DNA of 47,249 nt from Candidatus Cloacimonadota bacterium (GTDB lineage: Bacteria > Cloacimonadota > Cloacimonadia > Cloacimonadales > TCS61): NCBI GenBank assembly GCA_021735645.1, contig JAIPGP010000018.1:1-47249 (forward strand), read 5' to 3'. Below the pieces are notes generated by a model. It had not been told where the DNA came from. It saw only the letters and a list, made by a program, of their open reading frames with translations, and did no database searches. Of the stretch, positions 9,015 to 18,099 are shown one piece after another (within the stretch, counting starts at the first letter, position 1; every line of letters starts with the position of its first letter). Both the position numbers and the translations under genes were made by a program.

Positions 9015-10670
9015 CTATTGTAATTCGTTCCAGGACATATTGTAATGATTTTTCAAGAGGAAATACAGGGCAGCGATTTGAATTGGTATTAAGGGTATGG
9101 TAAGGACTGGCAAGATGGTGTGGACCAGATAATGGAGCAAAAATGCCAAAGGTATGAAAACAAAAACTGCCAGGTAATAGGAGAAATGCTGGAAAGCAGA
9201 ATTATGTGCGGTTTTTAGTTCTTTAGAGAAGGGTAATACTCTTTTAGATAGATGCTGATAGAGAATCTGAACGATCAGGGCATTCAGCAGCATGATAATC
9301 ATGTCAGGAATAATTGTAAACTTCCAGAGTATAAGATGTAAGAGGCTCATAATGAGCAATAAAACTGACTGATAGCAGATGAACACTGATGCATTGGCAC
9401 CCAGAAAAATACTGTTAGGCGTTTTTAGGGGTAGATAAGAATATATCCAGGAAGCTTTGCAGTATTCACTGAAATTAGTATATATTGATATGGGCAGTGT
9501 CATAGCAATAACTAAGTAGAACGTGAAGAAATAATTAGTATCAATTATAACGATATCAGGATCGGTGACCATGCGGTAAATAAAGAAAGCCTGATAGATA
9601 AATGCCATTGCCATAAGGGGATAGATAGCCATTTTCAGCCGACGTTCACGGGTAAGCATAATTACCGAGAATTTATAAAAAGCCCGGTGCAGATTATTTT
9701 TTAGAAGATGGGAAAATTTCAGGGCTATTGGCTTTTTTCTATTAATCTGCTTTTTATCTTCAATTCTCATTTTGTAGAGATTTTTCTCAAAATTGGGAGC
9801 TTGATGATATATATAATACCTGTAACCGAGAAAGGTTATAAAAATACCAACCAGAACAACTAACGAGCCAGTTAGCGAAAAGGCATTATTACCCACCATA
9901 TATACAGGCAGGGCAAACCAGGTGGGTGGGAACAAGTAAAGCAGCACTGGTATGCTGGTGATATCCAGTTTTATGAGCCATGCCATAGAGGTGTGCACAA
10001 ATAATTGCGATCCAATAATAATAATGATCATCGATACTATCTGAACCATGGAGATTGTATCTTTCAACCGTTCGCCGGAAAGTTTGCCTAAGATCAATCC
10101 ATACATAAGTGCTGAACAGAATAAAAGAAAGAAAACAGATAGAATTACAAAAACAAAAGCTATAAGACTGACGAAAACATTGATCCGAATTGCCCAGAAA
10201 ACCAGAGACGGCAGGGCAAGGGCAGTAGCTATTGCAGAAATATAAAGGAAAATATGGAGAGATTTGGCAATATTTAATTCTGTGAAACCTACGGGTTTTG
10301 ATAATAATATCACCTGATCTGAGGTATCGAAGAAATCAAGACTAAACTCAAGGATAATGGCGTAAGAGACAAAAACCATCAAGATGGTGAAAAATATTAC
10401 AGAACCGAGTAGCAGTGATATTAGAGAAAGTGAGGCAACGAAAGCTAAAAGCATTAAGCCAAAAAGTCCAAAAAACAGTAGTGAAAAGAGAAACATATTG
10501 CTGTCTTTTGCTTTGGCTGGTTGAAAGTCTTTAAAAGCGAAACTTGGTTTCCTGCGGTCTTGGATAAGCTTTAATTTCATGATCAGTCTAACCTGATCAT
10601 AGCGGATATTCTGCTTAGAGAAAAGGAAAGAGAATAAATCTAATATTTTCAGGATAAATGGGTCTTTCAT
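9015..10670 (-). CDS. ABC-2 type transporter permease
   Basis: The best start is the ATG at 10670 (MKDPFILK), one base after the ATPase stop. A longer open frame reaches 10817 but only by overlapping the ATPase gene. The resulting 551-residue protein is strongly hydrophobic, with roughly 12 predicted membrane helices in two clusters separated by a basic cytoplasmic loop around residues 325-375. It matches the large ABC-2 exporter permeases that pair with a single-domain ATPase. The substrate is unknown. Translational coupling to the upstream ATPase gene (TGATATG junction) indicates a two-gene ABC exporter. No terminator hairpin is evident immediately downstream on this strand. Confidence 0.78.
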   Translation of the reverse strand: MKDPFILKILDLFSFLFSKQNIRYDQVRLIMKLKLIQDRRKPSFAFKDFQPAKAKDSNMFLFSLLFFGLFGLMLLAFVASLSLISLLLGSVIFFTILMVFVSYAIILEFSLDFFDTSDQVILLSKPVGFTELNIAKSLHIFLYISAIATALALPSLVFWAIRINVFVSLIAFVFVILSVFFLLFCSALMYGLILGKLSGERLKDTISMVQIVSMIIIIIGSQLFVHTSMAWLIKLDITSIPVLLYLFPPTWFALPVYMVGNNAFSLTGSLVVLVGIFITFLGYRYYIYHQAPNFEKNLYKMRIEDKKQINRKKPIALKFSHLLKNNLHRAFYKFSVIMLTRERRLKMAIYPLMAMAFIYQAFFIYRMVTDPDIVIIDTNYFFTFYLVIAMTLPISIYTNFSEYCKASWIYSYLPLKTPNSIFLGANASVFICYQSVLLLIMSLLHLILWKFTIIPDMIIMLLNALIVQILYQHLSKRVLPFSKELKTAHNSAFQHFSYYLAVFVFIPLAFLLHYLVHTILPVLTIPLIPIQIAALYFLLKNHYNMSWNELQ

Positions 10671-10671
10671 A

Positions 10672-11451
10672 TCAATCTCGCAAGGCAGCAATAACTCTGT
10701 CGGCAATTTGTTCCTGTTCATGGAATCCGGTGAGGTCATTGAATATCTTTTCCAGGGTGCCTTCTTTGCTTTTCTGCTTAAGTTCATTGAAGGTTCCGTC
10801 AGCCAGGATTTCACCATTTGCTATGATTATTATCCTGTCTGTGATCTTTTCTACCACATCCATCAGGTGTGAGCTATAGAAGATAGTTTTGCCTTCTTTT
10901 GCCAGTTTGATTAAGATATTTTTAAAGATCATCACACTATTGGCATCCAGACCGGTAAGCGGTTCATCGAGAATAATAATTTCAGGATTATTTAACAGAG
11001 CTGAGATAATGAGAATTTTTTGTTTCATGCCTTTGGAATATGAAGAAATCCGGTCATTAAAAGCTAAAGTCATACCAAAGCAGTCTGCCAGTGTTTCACT
11101 CCGCAGTTTCAATTCTGCAGATGGAACTTCATATATCTCACCTATAAATTCTAAATATTCCCAGCCGGTAAGGTTTTCATAGATATCACCACCTTCAGGG
11201 ACATAGCCAATTTTCTTTTTATAATCAATCTGGTCAGGAGTTATCTTTTCGCCAAAAATCTCAATTTCACCCTTGTAGTTATTGATCATCCCTAAAAGAA
11301 TCTTTATTGTTGTGGTTTTCCCTGCCCCATTGGGACCTATATAGCCGATGATCTGGGCCGGTTTTATCTCCAGATTTATACCCTTCAAAACATCCTCAGT
11401 ACCATAATTCATGCGGATATCTTTCAACTTTATTACAGGTTCATCATACAT
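10672..11451 (-). CDS. ABC transporter ATP-binding protein (ABC-2 exporter)
   Basis: The 259-residue stand-alone ATPase has Walker A GPNGAGKTT, the signature YSKGMKQK, Walker B IIILDEPLTGLD and switch His in SSHLMD. The YSKGMKQ form of the signature is typical of ATPases serving ABC-2 exporters (drug, bacteriocin immunity, Na+ or polysaccharide type). It acts at the cytoplasmic face of the membrane as a dimer with the permease encoded immediately downstream. An AGAGGAAA ribosome-binding site precedes the ATG. The transported substrate cannot be determined. Confidence 0.9.
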   Translation of the reverse strand: MYDEPVIKLKDIRMNYGTEDVLKGINLEIKPAQIIGYIGPNGAGKTTTIKILLGMINNYKGEIEIFGEKITPDQIDYKKKIGYVPEGGDIYENLTGWEYLEFIGEIYEVPSAELKLRSETLADCFGMTLAFNDRISSYSKGMKQKILIISALLNNPEIIILDEPLTGLDANSVMIFKNILIKLAKEGKTIFYSSHLMDVVEKITDRIIIIANGEILADGTFNELKQKSKEGTLEKIFNDLTGFHEQEQIADRVIAALRD

Positions 11452-11549
11452 TAGAATTTCCTCTTTTATTTTTCTGATATTATTTCATAAAAACATAATA
11501 TTTTGTAAACTATTTTTTTTGTAAACCGTAGTAATAATCAGAAAATATA

Positions 11550-13259
11550 TTATCGCTTAAGGTAATTTTTATAATCTTCGTTCTTGAGTAACTCGATGTG
11601 TGTGCCGCAGTGGACTTTGCCGGCATGGATGTAAATTATCTCATCAAAGCGGGAGATTTCTGAGAGGTCATGGGTGATGGTGATGGATAGTTTATTATCT
11701 AAACTGGTATAAAATAGATCATCGATCTGGGTGGCTAGGGCTTTATCCAAGCCTTTTTTGCCTTCATCTATCAGGGCAATTTGGCAGTCTTTTTTCAGTA
11801 ATAATCTGATAGCACCAATCATTTGCTTTTCACCGCCGGAGAGAGAATAGCCTTCATTTGCTTCGGTAGATAAGCCTTTCTGGAAACGGTTGAAAAATCC
11901 TGCCAGACCCAGGCTTTTTACAAAGGCTTTTATATCAAGCGATTTATCAATGTCATCCAGGATGATATTCTCTTTTATAGAGCCCTTGAAAATGCTGGAA
12001 TCCTGCAGCAGGATCACCACATTCTGTTGCCACCAGGTTTCGGCAACCTCATTTGTATTGATGCCATTAAGGGTGATATTGCCGGAAGTGGGGAATTGAA
12101 TTCCGGTTATTAAGTCAAATAGAGTGGATTTCCCGGAACCGGTTTTACCGATCAGGCAGTATTTCTTACCTGTGCAAAGTGCCAGCGAGCCTATCTTTAG
12201 AGAAAAATCACTACCGGGATAAGAGAATTCCACTTTATCGAATTTTACTTCCAGTTCTGTATTTACAGGCGGATACTTATCGCCATATTTTACCGGAATG
12301 GAATACAATTCAACGAGTCTGTCGAGTGAGGGGATATTTTTCAGATAGTTATCTATAACCGCGAAACTCAGCGAACTTAGACCAGTGACAATGGAATTGA
12401 AGACATATAGTACTGCAAAAAAAGTACCGAGTGACATGGAACCAATACTCACCTGATAGCAGCCAATTAAAAAGAAGAGAGCATAGATGCCCTGATCAAA
12501 AAAATCATAAGAATAATAGAGCGAAGTATTGGCATATCCATATTTTCTACCGTGTATTTTCAGTTCGTTATTAGCTTCCTCCATCTTGGCTGATAAAAAG
12601 GTTTCCAGTCTGCGAGACTTGATCTCCTTGATTTTAGTTAGAGGTGAATAGGTATATGAAAAGAAGTTTTTGCGTGCTTCCTCGTAGTTTCTGCCATAGG
12701 TTTCCACAATCTTTGTGCCTTTCCGAATGAAATAAAAACAGACCGGTGCCAGAAATAGAACAATTAATGACCCCGCACCAAACAGACTTACCACTATAAT
12801 GAGATCGATTACAAGCTGAAAGGAAAGAGAGAGAATCTGCAAAATACCGTAGGTTATAAGATAAAAGAGATTATTGCTGTCAAAGGAGACCAGTTTCATG
12901 AGATCGCCTTTGTCTCTGGTCACTAAATAGGAATACGGCAAGCCGAATATATGACGATAAATATCCGTTCCTACCGTAAAAGCTACATCATACTGCATAC
13001 TGGATGTTTTTCTGCGGCTGATAAATGCCAGGGTAGTTTTTATAATGAGCAGCAGAATATAGATGAGGACTAAATAGAGTATTTCATTAAAACTGATAGC
13101 GGTTATCTGATTAATGATCCGTTTATAGAGAAAGGGTATCGGTATGGAGACCAGTGAAACGAGTACAGAAAGGAACAGAATAAGGGTGAATTCCTGCTTA
13201 AAGCAGTTTTTCATATAATATTCAATCAGTTTCCTGCGTGAAAGTATGTTTTCTTTCAT
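11550..13259 (-). CDS. ABC exporter half-transporter (fused permease-ATPase), divergent
   Basis: The 569-residue protein has an ABC type I exporter membrane domain (about residues 20-310) and an ATPase domain (about 340-565). Walker A is GKTGSGKST, the signature LSGGEKQM, Walker B IALIDE and the switch His lies in ITHDLSE. The segment after Walker B reads GKKGLD instead of the common ATSALD, and the arginine after the signature is replaced (QMIGAIR), marking it as divergent from the 2502-4406 exporter. It should function as a homodimer. The substrate is unknown. It lies 98 bases upstream of the ABC-2 ATPase gene in the same direction, so co-transcription is possible but not certain. Confidence 0.82.
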   Translation of the reverse strand: MKENILSRRKLIEYYMKNCFKQEFTLILFLSVLVSLVSIPIPFLYKRIINQITAISFNEILYLVLIYILLLIIKTTLAFISRRKTSSMQYDVAFTVGTDIYRHIFGLPYSYLVTRDKGDLMKLVSFDSNNLFYLITYGILQILSLSFQLVIDLIIVVSLFGAGSLIVLFLAPVCFYFIRKGTKIVETYGRNYEEARKNFFSYTYSPLTKIKEIKSRRLETFLSAKMEEANNELKIHGRKYGYANTSLYYSYDFFDQGIYALFFLIGCYQVSIGSMSLGTFFAVLYVFNSIVTGLSSLSFAVIDNYLKNIPSLDRLVELYSIPVKYGDKYPPVNTELEVKFDKVEFSYPGSDFSLKIGSLALCTGKKYCLIGKTGSGKSTLFDLITGIQFPTSGNITLNGINTNEVAETWWQQNVVILLQDSSIFKGSIKENIILDDIDKSLDIKAFVKSLGLAGFFNRFQKGLSTEANEGYSLSGGEKQMIGAIRLLLKKDCQIALIDEGKKGLDKALATQIDDLFYTSLDNKLSITITHDLSEISRFDEIIYIHAGKVHCGTHIELLKNEDYKNYLKR

Positions 13260-13393
13260 AATAAATACCTGTAATTTAATATATATTTATTTAGCTTTAT
13301 TTTAACGTAACAATAATCTTGTGAGCCGGAGAAATTAGTCAATAGATAAATGTGAAGGGGGATATATTGGCGTTAGTGGTTAGTTGTTAGTGG

Positions 13394-13428
13394 TTAAGAG
13401 TTAAGAGTTAAGAGTTAAGAGTTAAGAG
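13394..13428. repeat. Heptamer tandem array (TTAAGAG x5)
   Basis: Five exact copies of TTAAGAG run head to tail, preceded by related degenerate units (GTTAGTGGTTAG). The period of seven makes it a simple-sequence repeat prone to copy-number change. Its inverse text (TTAACTCTT) reappears at 13682, after the octamer array. Confidence 0.9.
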
Positions 13429-13438
13429 GAACTCGGGA

Positions 13439-13547
13439 AATAGAACACTGATGCCGCGGATTGCACTGATCGGCACGGATAATGTATTCTTTAACCGTGA
13501 TTGGGAACCAGGGACTGGGATGAGAAGAAAATGTAATGTAAGATTTT
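13439..13547. repeat. Dispersed intergenic repeat, copy 1 (AATAGAACAC...CACGGATAATGTA)
   Basis: This stretch begins AATAGAACACTGATG, then has CACTGATC, CACGGATAATGTA (13474-13486) and AATGTAAGAT. Shorter or inverted versions of the same words occur at about 37413-37490 and 45995-46024, all in intergenic DNA. It reads as a degraded member of a dispersed family. Function is unknown. Confidence 0.65.
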
Positions 13548-13549
13548 TT

Positions 13550-13576
13550 CACCACAGAGGCACAGAGAACGCAAAG
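13550..13576. repeat. CACAGAGG-type interspersed repeat
   Basis: The words CACCACAGAGG, CACAGAGAAC and GCAAAG are adjacent. Very similar purine-rich text is scattered through intergenic regions of many unrelated bacterial genomes, as I recall. Here it sits inside the repeat-rich gap. Confidence 0.5.
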
Positions 13577-13640
13577 AAATGTATGAATTGTTTATTAACT
13601 GTCAATCTTCACCTTTTCACCTCTTCGTCTCTTCGACTCT

Positions 13641-13680
13641 CTATCCCTCTATCCCTCTATCCCTCTATCCCTCTATCCCT
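13641..13680. repeat. Octamer tandem array (CTATCCCT x5)
   Basis: Five exact head-to-tail copies of CTATCCCT occupy 40 bases, flanked by a degenerate pyrimidine-rich stretch (CTCTTCGTCTCTTCGACTCT) upstream. It lies 78 bases before the deoC start codon. Confidence 0.92.
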
Positions 13681-13758
13681 CTTAACTCTTCACCCAAAAA
13701 ATCTATTATTCTTTACAAAATACCTGCAATTTGCTGAATGTATTTCTGGAGGATAATT

Positions 13759-14574
13759 ATGAAAAAAATAGAGAAGATAGCCAGAGAGATATTTCAGCTA
13801 GATGGTGATCAGCCTTCCAGGTCAGGTGGGGGACACGTGATCAGCATTAATTCTGTAGTGGATCGCAGTGACTTCCCGGATCAAATAGCTGCTAAGGATT
13901 GCGAACTAAACGGTCTCATTGACCATACAATATTAAAACCTGATGCTACAGTTGATGATATTATTAAAATATGTAAAGAAGTGAAGCTTTATCGCTTTGC
14001 CAGCGTGTGCTTGAATCCCTGCTGGGTGAGTCTGGCAGCTGCGCATCTGAAAGATGGGGTAGTCTGCACAGTCATCGGCTTTCCTCTGGGTGCAAACAGT
14101 TCAGTTATGAAGGCATTTGAAGCCAGGCTGGCAATAGAGAACGGTGCTAAGGAAATTGATATGGTGATCAATATCGGGCAATTGAAATCCGGTAATTTTG
14201 ATCTGGTTTATCAGGATATTGCTATCGTGAGTGATACCTGTCAGCAGAATAATACTCTATTAAAAGTTATCATCGAAACCTGTCTGCTTACTGAAGATGA
14301 AAAGATAGTTGCCTGTCTGCTGGCAAAGAAAGCGGGAGCAGATTTTGTGAAAACCTCTACTGGTTTCTCAACCGGCGGGGCTACCGTGGCAGATATACGT
14401 CTGATGCGGAAGGTAGTTGGACCAAAGATGGGCGTGAAGGCTTCCGGTGGCGTTCGCACGGAAGCAGATGCCAGAGCAATGGTGGCAGCGGGAGCAAACC
14501 GCATCGGAGCATCCAGCGGTATAAAAATAGTCGATCTGCAATTAGATATATTAGAGAGCCTGGACAGCAAATGA
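13759..14574 (+). CDS. deoC: Deoxyribose-phosphate aldolase
   Basis: DeoC cleaves 2-deoxyribose 5-phosphate to acetaldehyde and glyceraldehyde 3-phosphate. The 271-residue TIM-barrel protein has DHTILKPDA near the start of the barrel, the Schiff-base lysine in FVKTSTGFS, and the second conserved lysine in GVKASGG. The ATG at 13759 is chosen because GGAGG lies seven bases upstream. An in-frame ATG at 13738 has no such site. About 45 residues precede the barrel, slightly more than in short DeoC proteins. The stop overlaps the thyX start (ATGA), so the pair is translationally coupled and likely belongs to deoxynucleoside salvage and dTMP supply. Confidence 0.95.
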   Translation: MKKIEKIAREIFQLDGDQPSRSGGGHVISINSVVDRSDFPDQIAAKDCELNGLIDHTILKPDATVDDIIKICKEVKLYRFASVCLNPCWVSLAAAHLKDGVVCTVIGFPLGANSSVMKAFEARLAIENGAKEIDMVINIGQLKSGNFDLVYQDIAIVSDTCQQNNTLLKVIIETCLLTEDEKIVACLLAKKAGADFVKTSTGFSTGGATVADIRLMRKVVGPKMGVKASGGVRTEADARAMVAAGANRIGASSGIKIVDLQLDILESLDSK

Positions 14575-15995
14575 AAGTAGAAATTGCAGGTTATAATCTT
14601 GATTATAGTCAAATCCAAAAGCTGGAAAACCAGCACCAGGCTACCCCTGAAACTATCTCAGCAGCTTATGCCCGAATATCACGCAGCAGCAAAAGCGTAG
14701 GTGAATTACGAAGTGCAGCCTTAGGCGATGTGGTAAAAGCCAAAGCATCTAATCAGAGCATTGTCTTTGAGATGGGGCATGCTTCAGTGGCGGAGCATGC
14801 TGTATTTAATTTTGATATCACCGGTATTTCCAGGCTGCTGGTAGAAGACGTCCAACGCAGCAGGCTGGCATCTTTCACGGAGAAATCACAGCGGTATGTA
14901 ACCCTGAAAGGTGATTATCTGCTGCCTCCAGAAATTGCCGGAACCGCTCTGGAGAACGAATTCCGGGAAGTAATCACCAGCCAGAACAATTTATATTTTT
15001 CGCTTTATGAAAAAGCACTTATTCATCTGAAGCAGTCAGGTTTTGCCGGCAGTTCCAATGAATTACGGGGCAAAGCCAAAGAAGATGCCCGTTATGTGCT
15101 GGCACTTGCCACTCAGACACAGTTTGGTATGACTATCAATGCGCGTTCTCTGGAAAGATTATTACAGCGTCTGGATAAAAACGAACTGGCTGAAGCCCGG
15201 GAACTGAAAGAGGCATTGTATCAGCAGGCGATCAGCATTGCTCCTTCGCTGGTGCGCTATACAAAGTGCGAAGCATGTGAGAAACATTTTTTTGATCATC
15301 TGCCCATAATAGACAGCCCTCAATCCGCTAAACAGGTAGAATTAGTGGATATCACTCCGCAGGCAGAAGATAATATATTGGCAGGCATGATCTTTGAAAA
15401 GAGTGGCGGGGATATCTTTGCCATTCAGCAGCAGGTGCAGAAACTCACTGCAACTCAGAAAGCAGAGATATTCCAGCAGATGTTTTGCGGCATGAAGTCC
15501 TGGCAACGGATGCCGCGTGCTTTTGAACTTGCTGATCTTACTTTTAGCCTGCTGATCTCATCTTCCTGCTTTGGACAATTAAAAAGGCATCGCATGTCCA
15601 CAATCCTGCGGAGCAGTTATCAGCCGGAGAATGGCTATGTAATCCCTCAGTTGATTGACGAGATCGGGGGCAGAGAGCTGATACTGCCGGTGATGCAGAA
15701 AGTAGGAATGCTCTATAAAGAACTGGAAAGGTATAAACCAGGGCTGGGAAGCTATATATTAACTAATGGTCATCGTTTGCCGGTATTATTTAAAGCTAAT
15801 CTGCGGGAATTATATCATTTTTCCCGATTACGCTCAGATGCTCATGCTCAATGGGAGATACGGGAAGTTTCGCAGCAGATAGATTCAATAATACAACGCG
15901 AATTACCCAATGCCGGGAAGCTGATCATGGGGAAGGATGAATTTGGGAGACGTGAGACGTCCTCCTTCGCTAAAGCTACTGAGGATCTTCTATGA
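14571..15995 (+). CDS. thyX: FAD-dependent thymidylate synthase, tandem ThyX domains
   Basis: ThyX makes dTMP from dUMP using methylene-tetrahydrofolate and FAD. The 474-residue protein is about twice the length of a single-domain ThyX and holds two related halves. The first (about residues 60-220) has the signature as [14 protein letters not shown]. The second (about 300-455) has a partial version, [12 protein letters not shown]. Two-domain ThyX proteins are known, for example in chlamydiae, so this is an established architecture in which one domain may be degenerate. The start overlaps the deoC stop by four bases. The last ten or so residues ([11 protein letters not shown]) come from a dispersed palindromic element and are probably not part of the ancestral protein. 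Confidence 0.85.
   Translation: MKVEIAGYNLDYSQIQKLENQHQATPETISAAYARISRSSKSVGELRSAALGDVVKAKASNQSIVFEMGHASVAEHAVFNFDITGISRLLVEDVQRSRLASFTEKSQRYVTLKGDYLLPPEIAGTALENEFREVITSQNNLYFSLYEKALIHLKQSGFAGSSNELRGKAKEDARYVLALATQTQFGMTINARSLERLLQRLDKNELAEARELKEALYQQAISIAPSLVRYTKCEACEKHFFDHLPIIDSPQSAKQVELVDITPQAEDNILAGMIFEKSGGDIFAIQQQVQKLTATQKAEIFQQMFCGMKSWQRMPRAFELADLTFSLLISSSCFGQLKRHRMSTILRSSYQPENGYVIPQLIDEIGGRELILPVMQKVGMLYKELERYKPGLGSYILTNGHRLPVLFKANLRELYHFSRLRSDAHAQWEIREVSQQIDSIIQRELPNAGKLIMGKDEFGRRETSSFAKATEDLL
15957..15990. repeat. REP-like palindromic element forming the 3' end of thyX
   Basis: The stretch TCCTCCTTCGCTAAAGCT followed by ACTGAGGA has matching outer arms (TCCTC/GAGGA) and partly matching inner arms. 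In frame it gives SSFAKATED, a peptide recurring at the ends of unrelated predicted proteins because the DNA element is mobile. A related core (CTTCGC, then AGGCTACGG on the opposite strand) occurs at 37457-37482. Confidence 0.55.
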
Positions 15996-16024
15996 GTCGT
16001 GAAAATATTTTATGGAGATAAATG

Positions 16025-17005
16025 ATGAAGGCAAGAGTATTTATTACCAGAAGACTGCCGGAAAAAGTCATGCTGGAACTGGAAGATTTGTATATTGTTG
16101 AGTGCAATCCTTATGACCGGAATATCTATCCTGAGGAATTAGAGGCAGCTCTGCAGAGATGTGATGTGATCATCACCATGTTAGCAGATAAAATAGACGC
16201 TGATATGCTTAAAAAGAGTCCTAACCTGAAAGGAATCTGCAATTATGCTGTTGGATATAATAATATCGATGTGCAGGTAGCAACAGAAGTAGGTGTTCCC
16301 GTTTGTAATACACCGGGAGTACTTACAGAAGCTACTGCTGACCTTGCCTGGGCATTGATTTTAGCTGCCAGCAGACGAATTGTGGAATCAGACAGATATA
16401 CCAGAGCCGGTAAATTCACCGGCTGGAGTCCACTGCTGATGCTGGGTCAGGATATATATGGTAAAACTCTGGGTATCATAGGAGCCGGCAGGATAGGTGA
16501 GGCAGTTGCCAGACGCTCAACGGGCTTTGATATGAAGGTGCTTTACACCAGTAATCATGAAAATGAATGGCTGAATGATAATCTGCAGGCAGCCAGAAAA
16601 CCGTTGGCAGACCTGCTGCGGGAAAGTGACATCATTTCTTTGCATATACCATATAATCAAAATACGCATCATTTGATAGATGCCGGAGAATTAAAACTGC
16701 TGAAACCAACTGCTGTGTTGATCAATACAGCTCGTGGTAAAGTAGTGAATGAACCTGAACTGATCAAGGCGTTGCAGGAAAAAAGACTTGCTGCTGCCGG
16801 ATTTGATGTTTATTATAATGAGCCGGAAATAGACCCTGAACTGAAAGCTTTGGATAATGTGGTGATAGTTCCGCATATTGGCAGTGCCACCAGTGAGACA
16901 CGTATCCGAATGGCAGAACTGGTGAGAGACAATGTGGCAGCCTGCCTGAAAGGCATTTTGCCGCCAGCTATTGTGAATCCGCAGGTGATAAAGGGAAAAG
17001 GGTAA
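16025..17005 (+). CDS. D-2-hydroxyacid dehydrogenase (glyoxylate/hydroxypyruvate reductase type)
   Basis: The 326-residue NAD(P)H-dependent enzyme interconverts a 2-oxoacid and a D-2-hydroxyacid. It has the substrate-loop region CNYAVGYNNID, the dinucleotide-binding GIIGAGRIGEAVARR (about 152-166), catalytic Arg in INTARGKVV, Glu in the NEPEIDP stretch and His in VPHIGSAT. All three catalytic residues are present. Glyoxylate or hydroxypyruvate reductase is the best family match, but the substrate is not certain. Two adjacent ATGs exist. The second (16025) is better spaced (six bases) from GGAG and is used here. The stop overlaps the next gene by one base (TAATG), so it is coupled to the LhgO-like oxidase. 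Confidence 0.9.
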   Translation: MKARVFITRRLPEKVMLELEDLYIVECNPYDRNIYPEELEAALQRCDVIITMLADKIDADMLKKSPNLKGICNYAVGYNNIDVQVATEVGVPVCNTPGVLTEATADLAWALILAASRRIVESDRYTRAGKFTGWSPLLMLGQDIYGKTLGIIGAGRIGEAVARRSTGFDMKVLYTSNHENEWLNDNLQAARKPLADLLRESDIISLHIPYNQNTHHLIDAGELKLLKPTAVLINTARGKVVNEPELIKALQEKRLAAAGFDVYYNEPEIDPELKALDNVVIVPHIGSATSETRIRMAELVRDNVAACLKGILPPAIVNPQVIKGKG

Positions 17006-18099
17006 TGGAAGAAGTAAAAATCCTGATAATTGGTGCTGGCTGCGTGGGACTGGCGATTGGTGAATACCTGAGCAGAAGTTGTGATGATGTGGTGATAGTA
17101 GAAAAAGAAGCCAGCTATGGCAGGCATACCAGCAGTCGCAATAGTGAAGTGATCCACTCCGGTATCTATTACCCGCAAAACAGCCTGAAAGCTGAGCTCT
17201 GTATCAGAGGCAGGGAGTTATTATACCACTATCTGGCAGAAAATAATGTAGCACATAGAAAGTGCGGTAAACTGGTAGTGGCAGTATCTGAACCGGAAAT
17301 TGACGCCCTGCTGGAACTGCAGGCAAATGGTATCTGCAATGGTGTTACAGACCTGCAGATATTAGACGTAGATCAGTGTAAAGAGCTTGCACCTGAAGTG
17401 AAAGCCGTAAAAGGTATGCTGGTGCCCTGCACAGGTATTATGGATACACATGGATTTATGCGGGCAATGAAGATAAATTTTGAAGCTAATGACGGATTCC
17501 TGCTCTTTGATACAGAAGTGACTGCTATCAGGAAAACTGCCGAAGGTTATCTGGTCACTTTTAATAATGGTGAACAATTCCTGACCGAAACGCTGATCAA
17601 TGCTGCCGGACTGGAGTGCGAAACCATCGCTGCCTTGACCGGGATAGATACAAAAGCTGCCGGGCTGAAGCTGCACTGGTGCAAAGCAGAATACTTCAAA
17701 ACTACGCAGAAATTCCAGCTCGATAAACTGATCTATCCAATGCCAGACCCTACTGGCATGTATCTGGGCATTCATCTCACGCTTAATCTTGCCGGGGAAG
17801 TCAGGTTTGGTCCCAGTGCTTATTATGTGGATGATCTTGATTATGGCATGGATGAAAAATATAAGCAGGATTTCATCGATAGCGTCTCGCAATACCTGAA
17901 TATTGACCCTGATAAACTTCATCCCGATGATACCGGTATCAGACCCAAATTGCAGGCTGCCGGAGAAGGATTTCGCGATTTTTATATCAAAGAGGAAAGT
18001 CACCGCGGTTTACCCGGCTTTATCAATCTGATGGGTATAGAATCTCCCGGACTCACCAGTTGCCTGGCGATTGCCCGGTATGTGGCAGAATTTATCTAA
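17005..18099 (+). CDS. lhgO: FAD-dependent oxidoreductase of the L-2-hydroxyglutarate oxidase (LhgO) family
   Basis: The 364-residue DAO-type flavoprotein starts with an FAD-binding Rossmann motif (ILIIGAGCVGLAIGEYL, about 6-22). It then has the SSRNSEVIHSGIYY stretch (about 42-55) that is diagnostic of LhgO/L-2-hydroxyglutarate dehydrogenases. The family oxidises L-2-hydroxyglutarate to 2-oxoglutarate, passing electrons to oxygen or quinone. In an anaerobe another acceptor must serve. Translational coupling to a D-2-hydroxyacid dehydrogenase suggests a shared hydroxyacid substrate or a racemising pair, which is inference. No signal peptide or membrane helix is seen, and no clear terminator follows. 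Confidence 0.82.
   Translation: MEEVKILIIGAGCVGLAIGEYLSRSCDDVVIVEKEASYGRHTSSRNSEVIHSGIYYPQNSLKAELCIRGRELLYHYLAENNVAHRKCGKLVVAVSEPEIDALLELQANGICNGVTDLQILDVDQCKELAPEVKAVKGMLVPCTGIMDTHGFMRAMKINFEANDGFLLFDTEVTAIRKTAEGYLVTFNNGEQFLTETLINAAGLECETIAALTGIDTKAAGLKLHWCKAEYFKTTQKFQLDKLIYPMPDPTGMYLGIHLTLNLAGEVRFGPSAYYVDDLDYGMDEKYKQDFIDSVSQYLNIDPDKLHPDDTGIRPKLQAAGEGFRDFYIKEESHRGLPGFINLMGIESPGLTSCLAIARYVAEFI

Larger units (their letters stand above)
13260..13758. other. Intergenic region of simple and dispersed repeats, no credible gene
   Basis: About 500 bases separate divergent genes. The region holds a heptamer array, a stretch resembling a dispersed repeat, a CACAGAGG-type repeat and an octamer array, each listed separately. 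The open frame across 13451-13756 consists largely of these repeats. Its Ser/Leu/Pro-rich translation has no protein-like features, so I do not call it. Promoters for both flanking genes must lie here, but no convincing -35/-10 pair stands out. Confidence 0.6.

Noticed and set aside
10671-10817. N-terminal extension of the ABC-2 permease frame
   Set aside because: It would overlap the ATPase gene out of frame. A start with one-base spacing after the ATPase stop fits translational coupling better.
13451-13756. 101-codon forward frame before deoC
   Set aside because: It is composed of tandem octamers and dispersed repeats and encodes low-complexity Ser/Leu/Pro text.
17362-18003. 213-codon reverse frame inside the LhgO-like gene
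   Set aside because: It is antisense to a gene with clear family motifs and has no start signal or recognisable protein features.
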